Source of the DNA: Duganella sp. Root336D2
GTDB lineage: Bacteria > Pseudomonadota > Gammaproteobacteria > Burkholderiales > Burkholderiaceae_D
DNA: 64,000 bases
Assembly (NCBI RefSeq): GCF_001425005.1
Contig: NZ_LMDB01000001.1
Span: forward strand, 312,393-376,392
Direction of reading: 5' to 3'
Shown piece after piece: positions 34,390 to 44,307 of the stretch. The position numbers were made by a program, and so were the translations under genes. The notes beneath the pieces are model-generated. The model saw only the letters and a list, made by a program, of their open reading frames with translations, ran no database searches and was not told the origin of the DNA. The stretch's first letter is position 1; each line of letters starts with the position of its first letter.

Positions 34390-34448
34390 CATCGCGTTGC
34401 ACTGTGATGCCGGCGCCATGCCGTAATGGTTTTGCAGTCCTGGCGCCC

Positions 34449-35609
34449 TCATGGCCGAAGAACGACTTTACGGCAGGCGTCGCGCTTCTCATCGAACATC
34501 CGGTATCCCTCGCTGGCCTCGAGAAGCGGCAATCTGTGCGAAATGATGACATCCGGGCTGAGCTTTCCCTGTTCAATGAACGTCAACAGCTCGGGCATGT
34601 GGCGCTGGACGTGGGTTTGGCCAGTTTTGAATCCAATGCCCTTTTCGAACACGTCTCCAAACAGAAAGCCGTGAATGAATCCGGAGTAGACGCCCGGCAC
34701 GCTAACGGTTCCGCCTCGCCGCACCGCGGCGATGCACTGGCGCAGGGCTTTTCCGCTACTCCCTTCGAGCTTGAGCGCCGCCAGCGTTGTTTCGAGCGCA
34801 CTACCTTTCGCCTCGAATCCCACGGCGTCGACCACGGCGTCAACGCCGCGGCGGCTCGTGTGTTCGATGATGTATTCCGCTGCGTCCACCTGATCGAAAT
34901 TGACGGGAATGATGTTGTAGGTCGTGCGTGCGAACTCCAGCCGGTAAGGATGGTGATCCACCATGAAGATCGTTTCCACGCCCAGCATGCGGGCGCACGC
35001 CGCGGCCATCTGTCCGACCGGCCCGGCGCCAAAGATCGCCAGCGATGACCCGGCGCCAACCCCGGCGTTCAACACCGCCTGGTAGCCGGTTGGCAGGATG
35101 TCACTCAGGAACAGGACTTTTTCGTCCTCCAGCGTATCCGGAATTCTGATCGGGCCGACATTGGCTTTGGGCACCCGCACATATTCCGCCTGCCCTCCCG
35201 GCACACCGCCATACAGGTGACTGAAACCGAACAATGCCGCCCCTGGACGGAGCGACTTCTTGTTCATGATGGCGCCACGGTCCGGATTGGTGGTTTCACA
35301 CGCCGAATAGAGGTGCATGTCGCAGAAGAAGCAGCTCCCGCAGGCGATCACGAAAGGCACCACCACCCGGTCCCCCTTTTGCAACCGCGTGACATCCGGT
35401 CCGGCATCCACCACGGTACCCATGAATTCATGGCCCATGATGTCACCCTCCTTCATTCCCGGTACTTTGCCCCGGTAGAGGTGCAAGTCCGAGCCGCAGA
35501 TCGCGGTGGCGCTTACTTGAAGGATGACGTCATCAGGCTCCTGGATGACAGGATCCGGGACGGTGTCGACTTTTACATCATGGGCTCCATGATAGACCAG
35601 CGCTCGCAT
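34449..35609 (-). CDS. Zinc-dependent medium-chain alcohol dehydrogenase
   Basis: 386 residues. ATG 35609 lies 5 nt after AAGGAGG. Catalytic zinc site [11 protein letters not shown] and [12 protein letters not shown], structural zinc Cys set [15 protein letters not shown] near 96, and Rossmann motif [17 protein letters not shown] near 190. It is closest in look to the formaldehyde-dehydrogenase-like branch with a long insert after the structural zinc. It is the last gene of the galactonate operon, 15 bp after the SMP-30 gene, and may oxidise a sugar (for example galactose) to its lactone in that pathway; substrate not provable here. Confidence 0.9.
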   Translation of the reverse strand: MRALVYHGAHDVKVDTVPDPVIQEPDDVILQVSATAICGSDLHLYRGKVPGMKEGDIMGHEFMGTVVDAGPDVTRLQKGDRVVVPFVIACGSCFFCDMHLYSACETTNPDRGAIMNKKSLRPGAALFGFSHLYGGVPGGQAEYVRVPKANVGPIRIPDTLEDEKVLFLSDILPTGYQAVLNAGVGAGSSLAIFGAGPVGQMAAACARMLGVETIFMVDHHPYRLEFARTTYNIIPVNFDQVDAAEYIIEHTSRRGVDAVVDAVGFEAKGSALETTLAALKLEGSSGKALRQCIAAVRRGGTVSVPGVYSGFIHGFLFGDVFEKGIGFKTGQTHVQRHMPELLTFIEQGKLSPDVIISHRLPLLEASEGYRMFDEKRDACRKVVLRP

Positions 35610-35624
35610 ATGAACCTCCTTCAA

Positions 35625-36479
35625 TTAGCTGCCAAAGCGCGATTCGGGCAAACCAACGGTATCCGCCACGCGCACCGAGAACACGCCACCGGCATCGCGC
35701 TCATGCACCAATAGATCCACGAGCGCAGTGGTGACGTACAACTGGTCCAGCCCTGGGCCGCCAAACGCCGGGCACGTTGGCTGGCTGACCGGCACAGCGA
35801 TGGCGCGGTCGACAATTCCGTCCGACCGATAGCGCACGATGCGGCCGGCGCCCCACTCCGCATTCCAGACGCAGCCATCGGCGTCCACGGTTGAACCATC
35901 GGGCTCACCGCAGCCGGGGGGCAGGCAGGCGAATTCCCGCTCACCTGAAAGCTCATCGCCGTAGTCGCAGCAGCAGATGACCCCGGCCAGCGAGTCGCAG
36001 AAATACATAAGCCGGCCGTCCGGGCTAAAGCAGATGCTGTTCGCAATGGCCACCGGTTTCAAGGGAAGGCATTCGAGCCGCAAATCGTGCCCAAGCCGGT
36101 AGAAACGGCCGATCGGCGCCCGTCCCAACGCTTCGTTCATGGTGCCGAATACAAACCGGCCCTGCCTGTCGCAGCGGCCGTCATTGAGCCTGACCTCGGG
36201 ACTGCCGCCATCCACTTCCACGATGGTCAGGATGGCCGCATCAGGCAGGTTGAACCAGGCCAGCCGCCTTTCCAGGCCAAGCAATATACGGTCATCGTTG
36301 TGCGTCAGGGCAAACGAGGCAAGGCGTTCAGGCATCACCCATGTCTGGACAGCTCCGCTGGACGGCGTGAAGCAGCATAAGACGCGTCCCAAAATGTCGG
36401 TCCACCATAGCCGCTGCGTCCGGTCGCACCAGAGCGCGCACTCACCCAGCGCGTTTTGCGCGTCAACCACCAGTTCCAT
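35625..36479 (-). CDS. SMP-30/gluconolactonase-family lactonase
   Basis: 284 residues from the ATG at 36479, which has a clean GGAGG 6 nt upstream; an open frame continues further up but lies inside the mutarotase gene. Family marks: ALGECALWCDRTQRLWWTDI, LNDGRCDRQGRFVFGTM, PVAIANSICFSPDGRLMYFCDS and DGSTVDADGCVWNAEWG, giving the Glu, Asn and Asp metal ligands of the six-bladed propeller. It would hydrolyse a sugar lactone such as galactonolactone. Its start overlaps the mutarotase stop by 17 bp. Confidence 0.92.
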   Translation of the reverse strand: MELVVDAQNALGECALWCDRTQRLWWTDILGRVLCCFTPSSGAVQTWVMPERLASFALTHNDDRILLGLERRLAWFNLPDAAILTIVEVDGGSPEVRLNDGRCDRQGRFVFGTMNEALGRAPIGRFYRLGHDLRLECLPLKPVAIANSICFSPDGRLMYFCDSLAGVICCCDYGDELSGEREFACLPPGCGEPDGSTVDADGCVWNAEWGAGRIVRYRSDGIVDRAIAVPVSQPTCPAFGGPGLDQLYVTTALVDLLVHERDAGGVFSVRVADTVGLPESRFGS

Positions 36480-37530
36480 GATTTCCTCCTGCATCCACGA
36501 CGTATAGCGTCGACATTGCACAAGGTTCGCCTGGACGGCACACCATGCCTGGAAATGACGGCTGGTTGGGCGCGTCCGGGAACTCCTGCGGCTCCAGGCA
36601 AAGACCCGCATGCGGTCCGAATCTCCTGCCTTGGCCACCCGCTGAGGCATCGAGGTACTGTCCGCTATAGAACTGCAAGCCCGGACAATCGGTATAGATC
36701 CGCAGCCGGCGCCCCGACGCCGGGTCGCGCAGCCAGGCCTGCGGGCCGGGAATTGCCCCAAGAACGAAATTGTGGTCATAGCCGCGCGCGAGCATCAGTT
36801 GGCGGTCGTCGGTGCCAAGGCTGCTTCCGATGCAGCGCGCAAGCCGGAAGTCGAATGGGCCGCCAGTCACAGGCTCCGCACGTCCGACGGGAATCAGGTC
36901 GTCACGCACCGGCAAATACAGGTCGGCATCGATCCAGAGCAGGTGCGACAGCACATCGCCCCGGCCGGCAACGTTGAAGTAGCTGTGCTGGCTGATGCTG
37001 ACCGGCGTCGCCTGGTCCGATGCCGCCTGGTAGGTACAACGCAAGGCACCCGAGGCCAGCAGCTCGTAGGTAACCATCACCAGCAGATTGCCCGGATAGC
37101 CCTCTTCCCCGGCAGGACTCAGCCGATACATGATGAGCCGTGCCAGTTCGTTTTCGACATGGAAGCCTGTTTGCCACATCTGCTTGTGAAAGCCGGCAGC
37201 ACCTCCATGCAGGTGGTGCATGCCCTCATTTCGGCCCAACTGATGCACTTTGCCATCCAGGGCGAAACGTCCGCCAGCGATGCGATTGGCAAATCGTCCG
37301 ACCAGTGCGCCCATATAGCTTGCGTCGGTTTCATATTCCCGCACTGTGTCAAAGCCCAATACCAGATCGACCGGTTCTTCCGAAGATACGGCCAGTGTCC
37401 AGCGCCGGATGATGCAGCCATAGTCGAGCACCCGGAGCAGCATCCCTGTGCCGTTATCCAGGGTGAATTCGGTGACAGGCCGGCCATCGGCCAATTCGCC
37501 GAATCGAGACTGGGAGACGGATGGCTTCAT
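36463..37530 (-). CDS. galM: Aldose 1-epimerase (galactose mutarotase)
   Basis: 355 residues from the ATG at 37530, 5 nt after GGAGG. Catalytic His in MHHLHGGAAGFHKQMW near residue 104 and in ISQHSYFN near 183, and the catalytic Glu in GLCLEPQEFPDAPNQPSFP near 317 (in part). It interconverts alpha and beta anomers of galactose and related sugars. It is encoded directly after dgoK and a 19-codon ORF, with overlaps on both sides, in a sugar-acid operon. Confidence 0.92.
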   Translation of the reverse strand: MKPSVSQSRFGELADGRPVTEFTLDNGTGMLLRVLDYGCIIRRWTLAVSSEEPVDLVLGFDTVREYETDASYMGALVGRFANRIAGGRFALDGKVHQLGRNEGMHHLHGGAAGFHKQMWQTGFHVENELARLIMYRLSPAGEEGYPGNLLVMVTYELLASGALRCTYQAASDQATPVSISQHSYFNVAGRGDVLSHLLWIDADLYLPVRDDLIPVGRAEPVTGGPFDFRLARCIGSSLGTDDRQLMLARGYDHNFVLGAIPGPQAWLRDPASGRRLRIYTDCPGLQFYSGQYLDASAGGQGRRFGPHAGLCLEPQEFPDAPNQPSFPGMVCRPGEPCAMSTLYVVDAGGNHGTGG

Positions 37531-37586
37531 CCTTCCCTCCAGGCGGCCAACTGCTCCACCCGCCAGTGCCTTTCTTCGATGTTCAT
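37527..37586 (-). CDS. 19-codon ORF linking dgoK and galM
   Basis: [19 protein letters not shown]. Its ATG overlaps the dgoK stop (ATGA) and its TGA overlaps the galM start (ATGA), while the galM ribosome site (GGAGGGAAGG) is inside its 3' end. The geometry is that of a translational coupler that hands ribosomes from dgoK to galM. It could also be the relic of a lost gene. No homology recognised. Confidence 0.45.
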   Translation of the reverse strand: MNIEERHWRVEQLAAWREG

Positions 37587-38479
37587 GGTGCGATCGCCTC
37601 CGCGAATCGTGCCAGGGCAGCGCAATAGGCCTGGTCTGGATCAATCAGCCGCGTGGAGTAGCCCAGCGCGTGGGCAACCTGGAGATATGGGGCATTCAGC
37701 CCGGCCGATGCGATCAGGCGCAGTAGCGGCAATTCATCCCTGTCGCATGCGGCGCGTGCCGCGAACTCGGCCCCGATCAGCAGGCCACTGACGTAGGATG
37801 CGGTGCCGGAAGCGTCAGCATCGCCGGACACCACGCGAGCCCGCGCTTCAAACAGCGTGTGCGACAGCGTCTCGCCATCCTGCGCACGGTCGGCCCCTTT
37901 GCATAGCGCGGCCTGGTCATCGCTACCGCCCATCAAGGGCGCCAGCGTTCCCCCGCTGCGCATGGCCGCGTACAATTCACCCGTGATGTAAGTCGACAAT
38001 CGCCTGATGACGCCTTCGCGGAGTTCGACCCATTTGCTATGGGTGCCTGGCAGGACATACCAGCCGTCGCCGTGCTGAAGGGCCAAGGCACCCAGTAGCT
38101 GGGTCTCTTCGCCCCGCATCACATCAACGGAACCATCCCCGCGGTGGCAATAACCGGGGACGATGAAGCAGCCCGGCGCTGTGTTTACCGGCACCAGCGT
38201 CTCAGGCAGGCGGTTCAGCGCGACGCTACTGTCCAAATAGGCTACCTCCTGCCAGCCCAGGGCGCTGCCCGCCATACCGGACAACACGACCGGAACTTGC
38301 GCGTCGATGCCGAGATGATGGCGCAGCGCCTGGAGCGACTCAGGAAAATGCCCCTGCACGGCGAGCGCACCCTGGGCGTCCTCATGCCTATGCAAACAGT
38401 GTCCGCCGGCGCCGACGACATAAGCGCGACGGTTGCTGCTACCCCAATCGATACCCAACAGGCAGGCTGGCGCTACCAT
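37583..38479 (-). CDS. dgoK: 2-dehydro-3-deoxygalactonokinase
   Basis: 298 residues from the ATG at 38479, which overlaps the dgoD stop by 7 bp. N-terminal ATPase motif [51 protein letters not shown] and [10 protein letters not shown] are those of the DgoK family. It phosphorylates 2-dehydro-3-deoxy-galactonate in the De Ley-Doudoroff pathway. The expected aldolase (dgoA), usually next to dgoK, is absent from this window. Confidence 0.93.
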   Translation of the reverse strand: MVAPACLLGIDWGSSNRRAYVVGAGGHCLHRHEDAQGALAVQGHFPESLQALRHHLGIDAQVPVVLSGMAGSALGWQEVAYLDSSVALNRLPETLVPVNTAPGCFIVPGYCHRGDGSVDVMRGEETQLLGALALQHGDGWYVLPGTHSKWVELREGVIRRLSTYITGELYAAMRSGGTLAPLMGGSDDQAALCKGADRAQDGETLSHTLFEARARVVSGDADASGTASYVSGLLIGAEFAARAACDRDELPLLRLIASAGLNAPYLQVAHALGYSTRLIDPDQAYCAALARFAEAIAP

Positions 38480-39621
38480 TCCGCCACGCTGCCATCGGGG
38501 TGGCGCCACAGCGGATTGCGCCAATCCCGCGCGCTGCGGCTGGCCTCAATGACCCGCTCTTGGTTGATATCGACGCCCAAACCCGGCAATGGCAGCGGCT
38601 TGATGTAGCCGCCATCCATGCGGAAGTCGTCGGCGTTGTGTACATAGTCCAGCAACTCCGCGCCCCGGTTGTAATGGATACCCATGCTCTGCTCCTGCAG
38701 TACGGCGTTGTAGGAAACGAAGTCGACCTGCAAACAGGCGGCCAGTGCCACGGGGCCGAGCGGGCAGTGCGGTGCCAGCGCCACGTCGTAGGCCTCGGCC
38801 ATGGCCGCAATGCGCAGGCACTCGCTGATGCCGCCGGCGTGCGACAGGTCGGGCTGCAGGACAGCGAGCCCGCCCTGCTCCAGTACATGCTTGAACTCGA
38901 ACCGTGAATACATGCGCTCACCTGCTGCCAGGGGGATGCTGGTCATATCCGACAGCCGGCGGTAATACTCGGCCTGTTCCGCCAGCACGGGCTCTTCGAC
39001 GAACAAAGGCCGATATGGTTCCAGGGCCCGCAACAGCGGCTTCGCCATTGGCCATGCAACACGGCCGTGGAAGTCGATGCCGAACTCGATGTCGTATCCG
39101 AACACCGAGCGGATGCCCGCGATGCGTTCGACGGCGGCGTCTACCGCCTTCGCACTATCGAGCATTGCCAGTTCTTCAGTTCCATTCATTTTGAACGTAT
39201 TCAGGCCTAGCGCCTGCAGGGTCCGGATCCCGGCGACGACCTCCGCCGGCCGGTCACCGCCGACCCAGCTGTAAATCTTCATCCGCTCACGCACCAGCCC
39301 ACCCAGCAACTGGTACACCGGAACTCCCAGCGCCTTGCCCTTGATATCCCATAACGCCTGGTCGATGCCGGCAATGGCGCTCATGAATACCGCACCGCCG
39401 CGATAGAATCCGCCGCGGTACAGCACCTGCCAGATGTCGTTAATGCGTGCCGGGTCGCGCCCGACCAGCAATTCGCCCAGCTCTTGCACAGCGGTCTCAA
39501 CGGTGCGAGCACGGCCCTCTATCACCGGCTCGCCCCAGCCGACAATGCCCTCGTCCGTGTCGATCCTGAGGAACATCCAGCGCGGCGGCACCCGGTAAGT
39601 GCTCAGTCGTGTGATCTTCAT
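38473..39621 (-). CDS. dgoD: D-galactonate dehydratase (enolase superfamily)
   Basis: 382 residues from the ATG at 39621 ([15 protein letters not shown]) after GAGGTG. DgoD marks: [46 protein letters not shown], metal ligands in GIDFHGR, LFVEEP and AAGERMYSR, then [12 protein letters not shown], the catalytic His in APHCPLGP and ALQEQSMG-type Glu (VLQEQSMG). It removes water from D-galactonate to give 2-dehydro-3-deoxy-galactonate. It starts 68 bp after the fusion-protein gene and leads the sugar-acid genes of the operon. Confidence 0.95.
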   Translation of the reverse strand: MKITRLSTYRVPPRWMFLRIDTDEGIVGWGEPVIEGRARTVETAVQELGELLVGRDPARINDIWQVLYRGGFYRGGAVFMSAIAGIDQALWDIKGKALGVPVYQLLGGLVRERMKIYSWVGGDRPAEVVAGIRTLQALGLNTFKMNGTEELAMLDSAKAVDAAVERIAGIRSVFGYDIEFGIDFHGRVAWPMAKPLLRALEPYRPLFVEEPVLAEQAEYYRRLSDMTSIPLAAGERMYSRFEFKHVLEQGGLAVLQPDLSHAGGISECLRIAAMAEAYDVALAPHCPLGPVALAACLQVDFVSYNAVLQEQSMGIHYNRGAELLDYVHNADDFRMDGGYIKPLPLPGLGVDINQERVIEASRSARDWRNPLWRHPDGSVAEW

Positions 39622-39689
39622 GTCCACCTCGCATCAACGATGAATCCCTGACCGCTACACATGGGGCCGTTCTCCGGCGTCGGCGCTCC

Positions 39690-42305
39690 TCATGACGCGC
39701 GCGGGGCAACCCGGCTATGTTCTCGCGTGACCTGCTCGGCTGCCCGCTTTCCTGCAAGGAACGCATGGTCGGAGTTGTAGTACTCCCATTCACTGTAACG
39801 GCCAGCCAGATGAATGTCATGCCCGGCCAGCCAGGTCCGCACCGTCGCTACGTTTTCGGCCCGCTGGTGGTCGTAGACAACATAGGCCACAGGCATGTCA
39901 ATCTGGTTTGCGACCAGCACCTGGTCGTCAGCGCTGATGAAGCCGACTTTGATGGCGTCGTCAATACAGCGCTGGATCAGTGCTTCGCCGTCCAGTGGAA
40001 GCGGCTTGAGCGGTGAGTATGAGATCTCGCAGGTGAAGCCAAAGCCGCCCGGAGCATTGCATTCGGGGCTGGCATTGCCTTGCACGAAGATGCGATGGAA
40101 TATCGTGTCTTCTGGATAGTAGATCCAATGCTTGTCTGTCACATCACTGCGCGCGATGCCGATATTTACACAACGTATCGAGATGTGACGCAGCCCCCGT
40201 GCGGCCTGCCGCACCGCCGGTGGCGCTGCATCGCCAATCAGTTTGACCAGTTCCGGCAATGGCATCGTGCTGACCAGTTTTTCGTACTGGAATCGGCGGC
40301 CGTCTGCCAGCGTTACCCGGTGTTCCTCTGGCAGCACCTGCGCCACTTCGGCATTGAGCTCAATTTTTCCGCGAATCAGGGGCAGGAAGCCATTCATCAA
40401 CGACTGGAAGCCGCCGCGCTTCGGATAGCCAAAACGGGCGTTGGGGCCCATCGGCCTGGGCACCGGCCGCAGCGCGCCTTCAACAATCTCCGCGAGGTTC
40501 GGCAATGGCACGCGGCCGCCCAGCCAGGAAGTTTCCATTTCACTGAGCGGCACCGTCCAGAGCTTGCGGTTATACGGGATGGCAAAGTGTTTCGCGATCC
40601 CGGCGCCCCACACCTTGTAGATAAAGTCCTCGAAGCTTTGCGTCTTCTCCGTGCGAGCCGTATCACTGGCCCGCGCCGCTTCGCTACCACCATCAGCGCA
40701 ACAATCTTCCACGTGCTGGCTTGCGCAGGATGGTGCCTCGGCGCCATCCCCGTAGCGGGCCTCGATGGCACCGAGGATACATTCCTTGATGACTTCAGGT
40801 GGCAGGCCATTCAGGGAGGCCTGGAACGGATAGCGTGTATACACCTCTTTGCTGTAGACCCACGCTTCGCGCATCTGCCAGTGCTGGTTCTCGCCCAGCA
40901 GTTTGTCGTACAGCTCCAGCACGTAAGGGTCATTGGAAAACATGATGTGCCCGGCATGATCAAAGGTGAAACCGCCGTCCTGGATTGAACGGCACCAGCC
41001 GCCAACGCTGCCATTTCGCTCCAGGAGCAAATTATCGGTGCCTACGTGATATGCCGCCGACAGTCCAGTCGGCCCGCCCCCAATAACGATGCTGCCGTAG
41101 AGCGGTATACCTGGAGATGCACGCAGCGGATTGATCTTTCCGGGCGCATCGGTTTGGCCCGCTTCCCCGTTGTCGCCGGCGCTTTTACGTGTCAGCCGCG
41201 CGGCCTTGCCGCCTGGTGGTGTACCGGCAATCAGTTGCTGCATGCGGTCGGCTGTGGCATCCCATGAGGTGCGCGCCACCACCTCCCGCATCGAAGCGCC
41301 CATCCTGGAAGTCTGCTCCGGTGTCTGCGCCAGCGCGGCTTCGCAATGGGCGATGAATTGCTTGTGGTCGCGACCAATTGCAACAATCGTCCCGTAAGGG
41401 TCCTCCACATCGCGGATCGCCGTGCTGACGATTGGCAGCTCCGCCGCCATGTACTCCAGGACTTTGGTCGGGCTGATGAAACGCGTTGCTTCGTTCAATG
41501 CGAACGACAGCAGGCAAACGTCCCATCCGGCCAGGAATTGCGGAAGATCCTGATAGGACTGCTGACCGAAATAGTGCACGTTCTGCCGCTGCGGCAGCGC
41601 AGCAGGATCGATCTTGACCACAGGCCCCACCAGCACCACCTGCCATTCCGGGTGCGCATCGGCGATGTCGGCAATCAGGCCGGCATCGAAGCGCTCGTCG
41701 ATAACACCAAAGAATCCCAGCCGCGGATGCGGGACGCCGCGTTGAAGCGCATGTCCATTGCTGCGGTCAAGCGCCTGCGCAAAATGCGCCGCCTCGACAC
41801 TGCTCGGGAAGCAATGCGCATTGTCATGGCGCGTTCGCTTTGCTTCATACAAGCTCGGTCCGCCCGTGAACACCAGGTCGGCAATATTGAGCAAGGCACT
41901 CTCGCGCTGAAGCAGCTGCTTGGGCGGATTCTTGAATGCGCTCAGCTCATCCATGCAATCGTAGATCACCAGCGAAGGGTGCAGGCCCTGCAGCAATGGC
42001 AGCGCCATCGGCGTATAAAACCATACCAGCACCTCTTCGCCAGCCGGTGCCAGCTCCGCCACCAGCGGCTGCAGGAGGGGGAGCTGGTCGTCATGGAAGC
42101 CTGGCGCATGGGATGGCGTATGCGGCTGGCAAACTGTCAGGTTAGGCGAAGCTTGCGAAAATACCATGCGCCCCTCGCCTGCCTCGTACACCGGCTCTTC
42201 GACGAACATGACCTTGTAATGCTTCGCCAGGCGCGTGAGCAGGTGCTGCGGACGCTGGAAAACAAAGTCCCAGCGCAGGTGGCAGAAGACGATCAGGGTT
42301 TGCAT
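39690..42305 (-). CDS. Fusion of a glycosyltransferase with an FAD-dependent UDP-galactopyranose-mutase-like oxidoreductase
   Basis: 871 residues; GAGGAG before the ATG. Residues 1-370 form a GT-B glycosyltransferase: HLRWDFVFQRPQHLLTRLA, VIYDCMDELSAF, LGFFGVIDERFD near 196 and SPTKVLEYMAAELPIVSTAI near 281 with the usual Glu. After a linker rich in Gly, Lys and Ala, residues 405-870 form a flavoprotein: GSIVIGGGPTGLSAAYHV, GSVGGWCRS, FDHAGHIMFS and a C-terminal WEYYNSDHAFLAGKRAA. That pattern is shared by UDP-galactopyranose mutases and protoporphyrinogen-oxidase-like enzymes. Both halves look intact. The domain order suggests that the flavoenzyme makes or edits the sugar used by the transferase. 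Confidence 0.85.
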   Translation of the reverse strand: MQTLIVFCHLRWDFVFQRPQHLLTRLAKHYKVMFVEEPVYEAGEGRMVFSQASPNLTVCQPHTPSHAPGFHDDQLPLLQPLVAELAPAGEEVLVWFYTPMALPLLQGLHPSLVIYDCMDELSAFKNPPKQLLQRESALLNIADLVFTGGPSLYEAKRTRHDNAHCFPSSVEAAHFAQALDRSNGHALQRGVPHPRLGFFGVIDERFDAGLIADIADAHPEWQVVLVGPVVKIDPAALPQRQNVHYFGQQSYQDLPQFLAGWDVCLLSFALNEATRFISPTKVLEYMAAELPIVSTAIRDVEDPYGTIVAIGRDHKQFIAHCEAALAQTPEQTSRMGASMREVVARTSWDATADRMQQLIAGTPPGGKAARLTRKSAGDNGEAGQTDAPGKINPLRASPGIPLYGSIVIGGGPTGLSAAYHVGTDNLLLERNGSVGGWCRSIQDGGFTFDHAGHIMFSNDPYVLELYDKLLGENQHWQMREAWVYSKEVYTRYPFQASLNGLPPEVIKECILGAIEARYGDGAEAPSCASQHVEDCCADGGSEAARASDTARTEKTQSFEDFIYKVWGAGIAKHFAIPYNRKLWTVPLSEMETSWLGGRVPLPNLAEIVEGALRPVPRPMGPNARFGYPKRGGFQSLMNGFLPLIRGKIELNAEVAQVLPEEHRVTLADGRRFQYEKLVSTMPLPELVKLIGDAAPPAVRQAARGLRHISIRCVNIGIARSDVTDKHWIYYPEDTIFHRIFVQGNASPECNAPGGFGFTCEISYSPLKPLPLDGEALIQRCIDDAIKVGFISADDQVLVANQIDMPVAYVVYDHQRAENVATVRTWLAGHDIHLAGRYSEWEYYNSDHAFLAGKRAAEQVTREHSRVAPRAS

Positions 42306-42353
42306 GGTGCTCTCCTCGAGGCAAAGGCTGTCAGCCAGCCGGATTGATTGGCG

Positions 42354-44108
42354 CTACATCAGGTTGCGCGTCGCCGCGCTGATCTGTTCCAGCGGGACCT
42401 TCGGCGTGCGGTCCGCGTTCAGCAGGCCATTCGTTTCCTGGAACGTGTCGGCAAATTGCGTGTAGCAAAAACCGCTGAACATGACCGTCTCGTTCACCAC
42501 CTTCAACAAGGCGCGGTAATGATCGAGGAAGGCTGCGGGAGTGTTCTGCCGCGAATAGCCCCAGGTATGGTGGGGCGGCGCGTTCGGATCGAACGCAATG
42601 CCGCCGAACTCAGTCAGCACAATGGGCTGGCCGCGGTGCGGAAAGCCATCCAGGGTGAGGATGCGGCCACCCGGGCGGCGCTGGTCGAATAATGTGCGGA
42701 CCGGGTCCGTGACTTCGTAGCGCTGGCGCACCTTGTCGGGGTCCGGATCATAGTCGTGGATGCCAAGGATGTCCGTGGCCGAGGCCTCCCAGCCATCGTT
42801 GCCGATCACCGGCCTGGTCGGGTCGAGCATGCGTGTCAGGTGGTACAGTGCCTCCACGGCATTGCGATGCGCCTGCACCGCCGTCAGATTCGGCACGCCC
42901 CATGATTCGTTGAACGGCACCCAGACAATCAGGCTGGGGTGGCTGTAGTCGCGCTCAATGGCTTCCGTCCATTCACGCACCAGCCGCGTCATGGCCCGCG
43001 CCGTGAAGGCGTAAGCGGACGGCATTTCCTCCCATACCAGCAGGCCCAGGCGGTCCGCCCAATACAGGTAGCGCGGATCCTCGATCTTCTGGTGCTTGCG
43101 GACGCCGTTAAAGCCCATTGCCTTGGCCAGCTCGACATCGCGCCGCAAATCGTCGTCCGAAGGCGCCGTCATCAGGCTGTCCGTCCAGTAACCCTGATCG
43201 AGTACCAGGCGCAACTGATAGGGCCGGCCATTGAGCATGAAACGGTCGCGGTTGATTGATACCGAGCGCATGGCGGCATACGAGCGCACACGATCAAGAA
43301 TGCGATCGCCGCTGTACAGGGTCAGTTCCGCATCAAGCAAGGTTGGCCGTTCAGGGCTCCACAGGATCTCGTTGCGGGAATCGTCAATACCAGGGTCCGA
43401 CAGTGCGATCTTGCGGTTGGCCTCCTGCCCAACCAGCATGTAGCGGTCGGCCGCCAGCAGTTTTTCACCTTGCCAGATCTTGACCTCAACCGCCAGTGCG
43501 GGGCAGGCGTCACCGGCGGCCAGCACCTCGCAGCCCAGCTCATAGCCGTCGAAAATGGGCGTCCAGCGCAAGCGGCGGATATAGGTCGCCGCGACATTCT
43601 CCAGCCAGACGGATTGCCAGATCCCCGTCGTACGCGGATACCAGATCGAATGCGGTTCACGTTGCCAGTCCTGCTTGCCCCGTGGCTTGGCCAGGTCGGC
43701 CGGATCGTCTTCGACATACACCACCAGCGTTTGTTCGCCGTCGACCAGTTCATCCGTGATGTCGGCAGTGAATGATGTATGGCCGCCCTCGTGTTCGGCA
43801 ACCATATGGTTGTTGATCCACACGCGCGCCTGGTAATCCACGGCGCCAAAGTGGAGCAAGGTGCGAGGCCCGCGCTCCTCAACCGTGAAACGGCAGCGGT
43901 ACCAGCATGCAGAATGGAAGTCCGTATCGCCGATTCCACTTGCAACGGATTCTGGCGCAAACGGCACCGTGATCCGTCGCGACCATGGGATGCGGTCGGA
44001 CGGCAAGCTGAATTGATGCTCGTCATCAAATTCGAAGTCCCACTCGCCGTTCAAGGACTGCCATTGCTCGCGCACCAGCTGCGGCCTTGGATATTCGAAC
44101 TGGCCCAT
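42354..44108 (-). CDS. GH2 family beta-glycosidase
   Basis: 584 residues, no signal peptide. The GH2 order is complete: sugar-binding domain with LNGEWDFEFDDE and LLHFGAVDYQARVWINNHMV, an immunoglobulin-like domain around 190-290, and the TIM barrel with GVRKHQKIEDPRYLYWAD, acid/base Glu about 401 in VPFNESWGV and nucleophile Glu about 500 in IVLTEFGG. These point to beta-galactosidase, beta-glucuronidase or a similar activity; the specificity cannot be read. It is cytoplasmic and is 48 bp upstream of the glycosyltransferase fusion gene. Confidence 0.92.
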   Translation of the reverse strand: MGQFEYPRPQLVREQWQSLNGEWDFEFDDEHQFSLPSDRIPWSRRITVPFAPESVASGIGDTDFHSACWYRCRFTVEERGPRTLLHFGAVDYQARVWINNHMVAEHEGGHTSFTADITDELVDGEQTLVVYVEDDPADLAKPRGKQDWQREPHSIWYPRTTGIWQSVWLENVAATYIRRLRWTPIFDGYELGCEVLAAGDACPALAVEVKIWQGEKLLAADRYMLVGQEANRKIALSDPGIDDSRNEILWSPERPTLLDAELTLYSGDRILDRVRSYAAMRSVSINRDRFMLNGRPYQLRLVLDQGYWTDSLMTAPSDDDLRRDVELAKAMGFNGVRKHQKIEDPRYLYWADRLGLLVWEEMPSAYAFTARAMTRLVREWTEAIERDYSHPSLIVWVPFNESWGVPNLTAVQAHRNAVEALYHLTRMLDPTRPVIGNDGWEASATDILGIHDYDPDPDKVRQRYEVTDPVRTLFDQRRPGGRILTLDGFPHRGQPIVLTEFGGIAFDPNAPPHHTWGYSRQNTPAAFLDHYRALLKVVNETVMFSGFCYTQFADTFQETNGLLNADRTPKVPLEQISAATRNLM

Positions 44109-44307
44109 TTTCTCCCCTGCCCGATTTGTTTTTTCGTTGGGCCATCGTAACAGCGCATCTACCTCAGTGCGCTCACGATACGAACGGGAAAAATGTTTGA
44201 AAAATGGCAGCTAGCCCGATGCCGTATGAGCCAACGCGACGCTGGTGCAATCCCGACCACACCTTCCTGGCGTCGGTCCACCTCGAACTGAGCGCCCAGC
44301 CGGCTGC

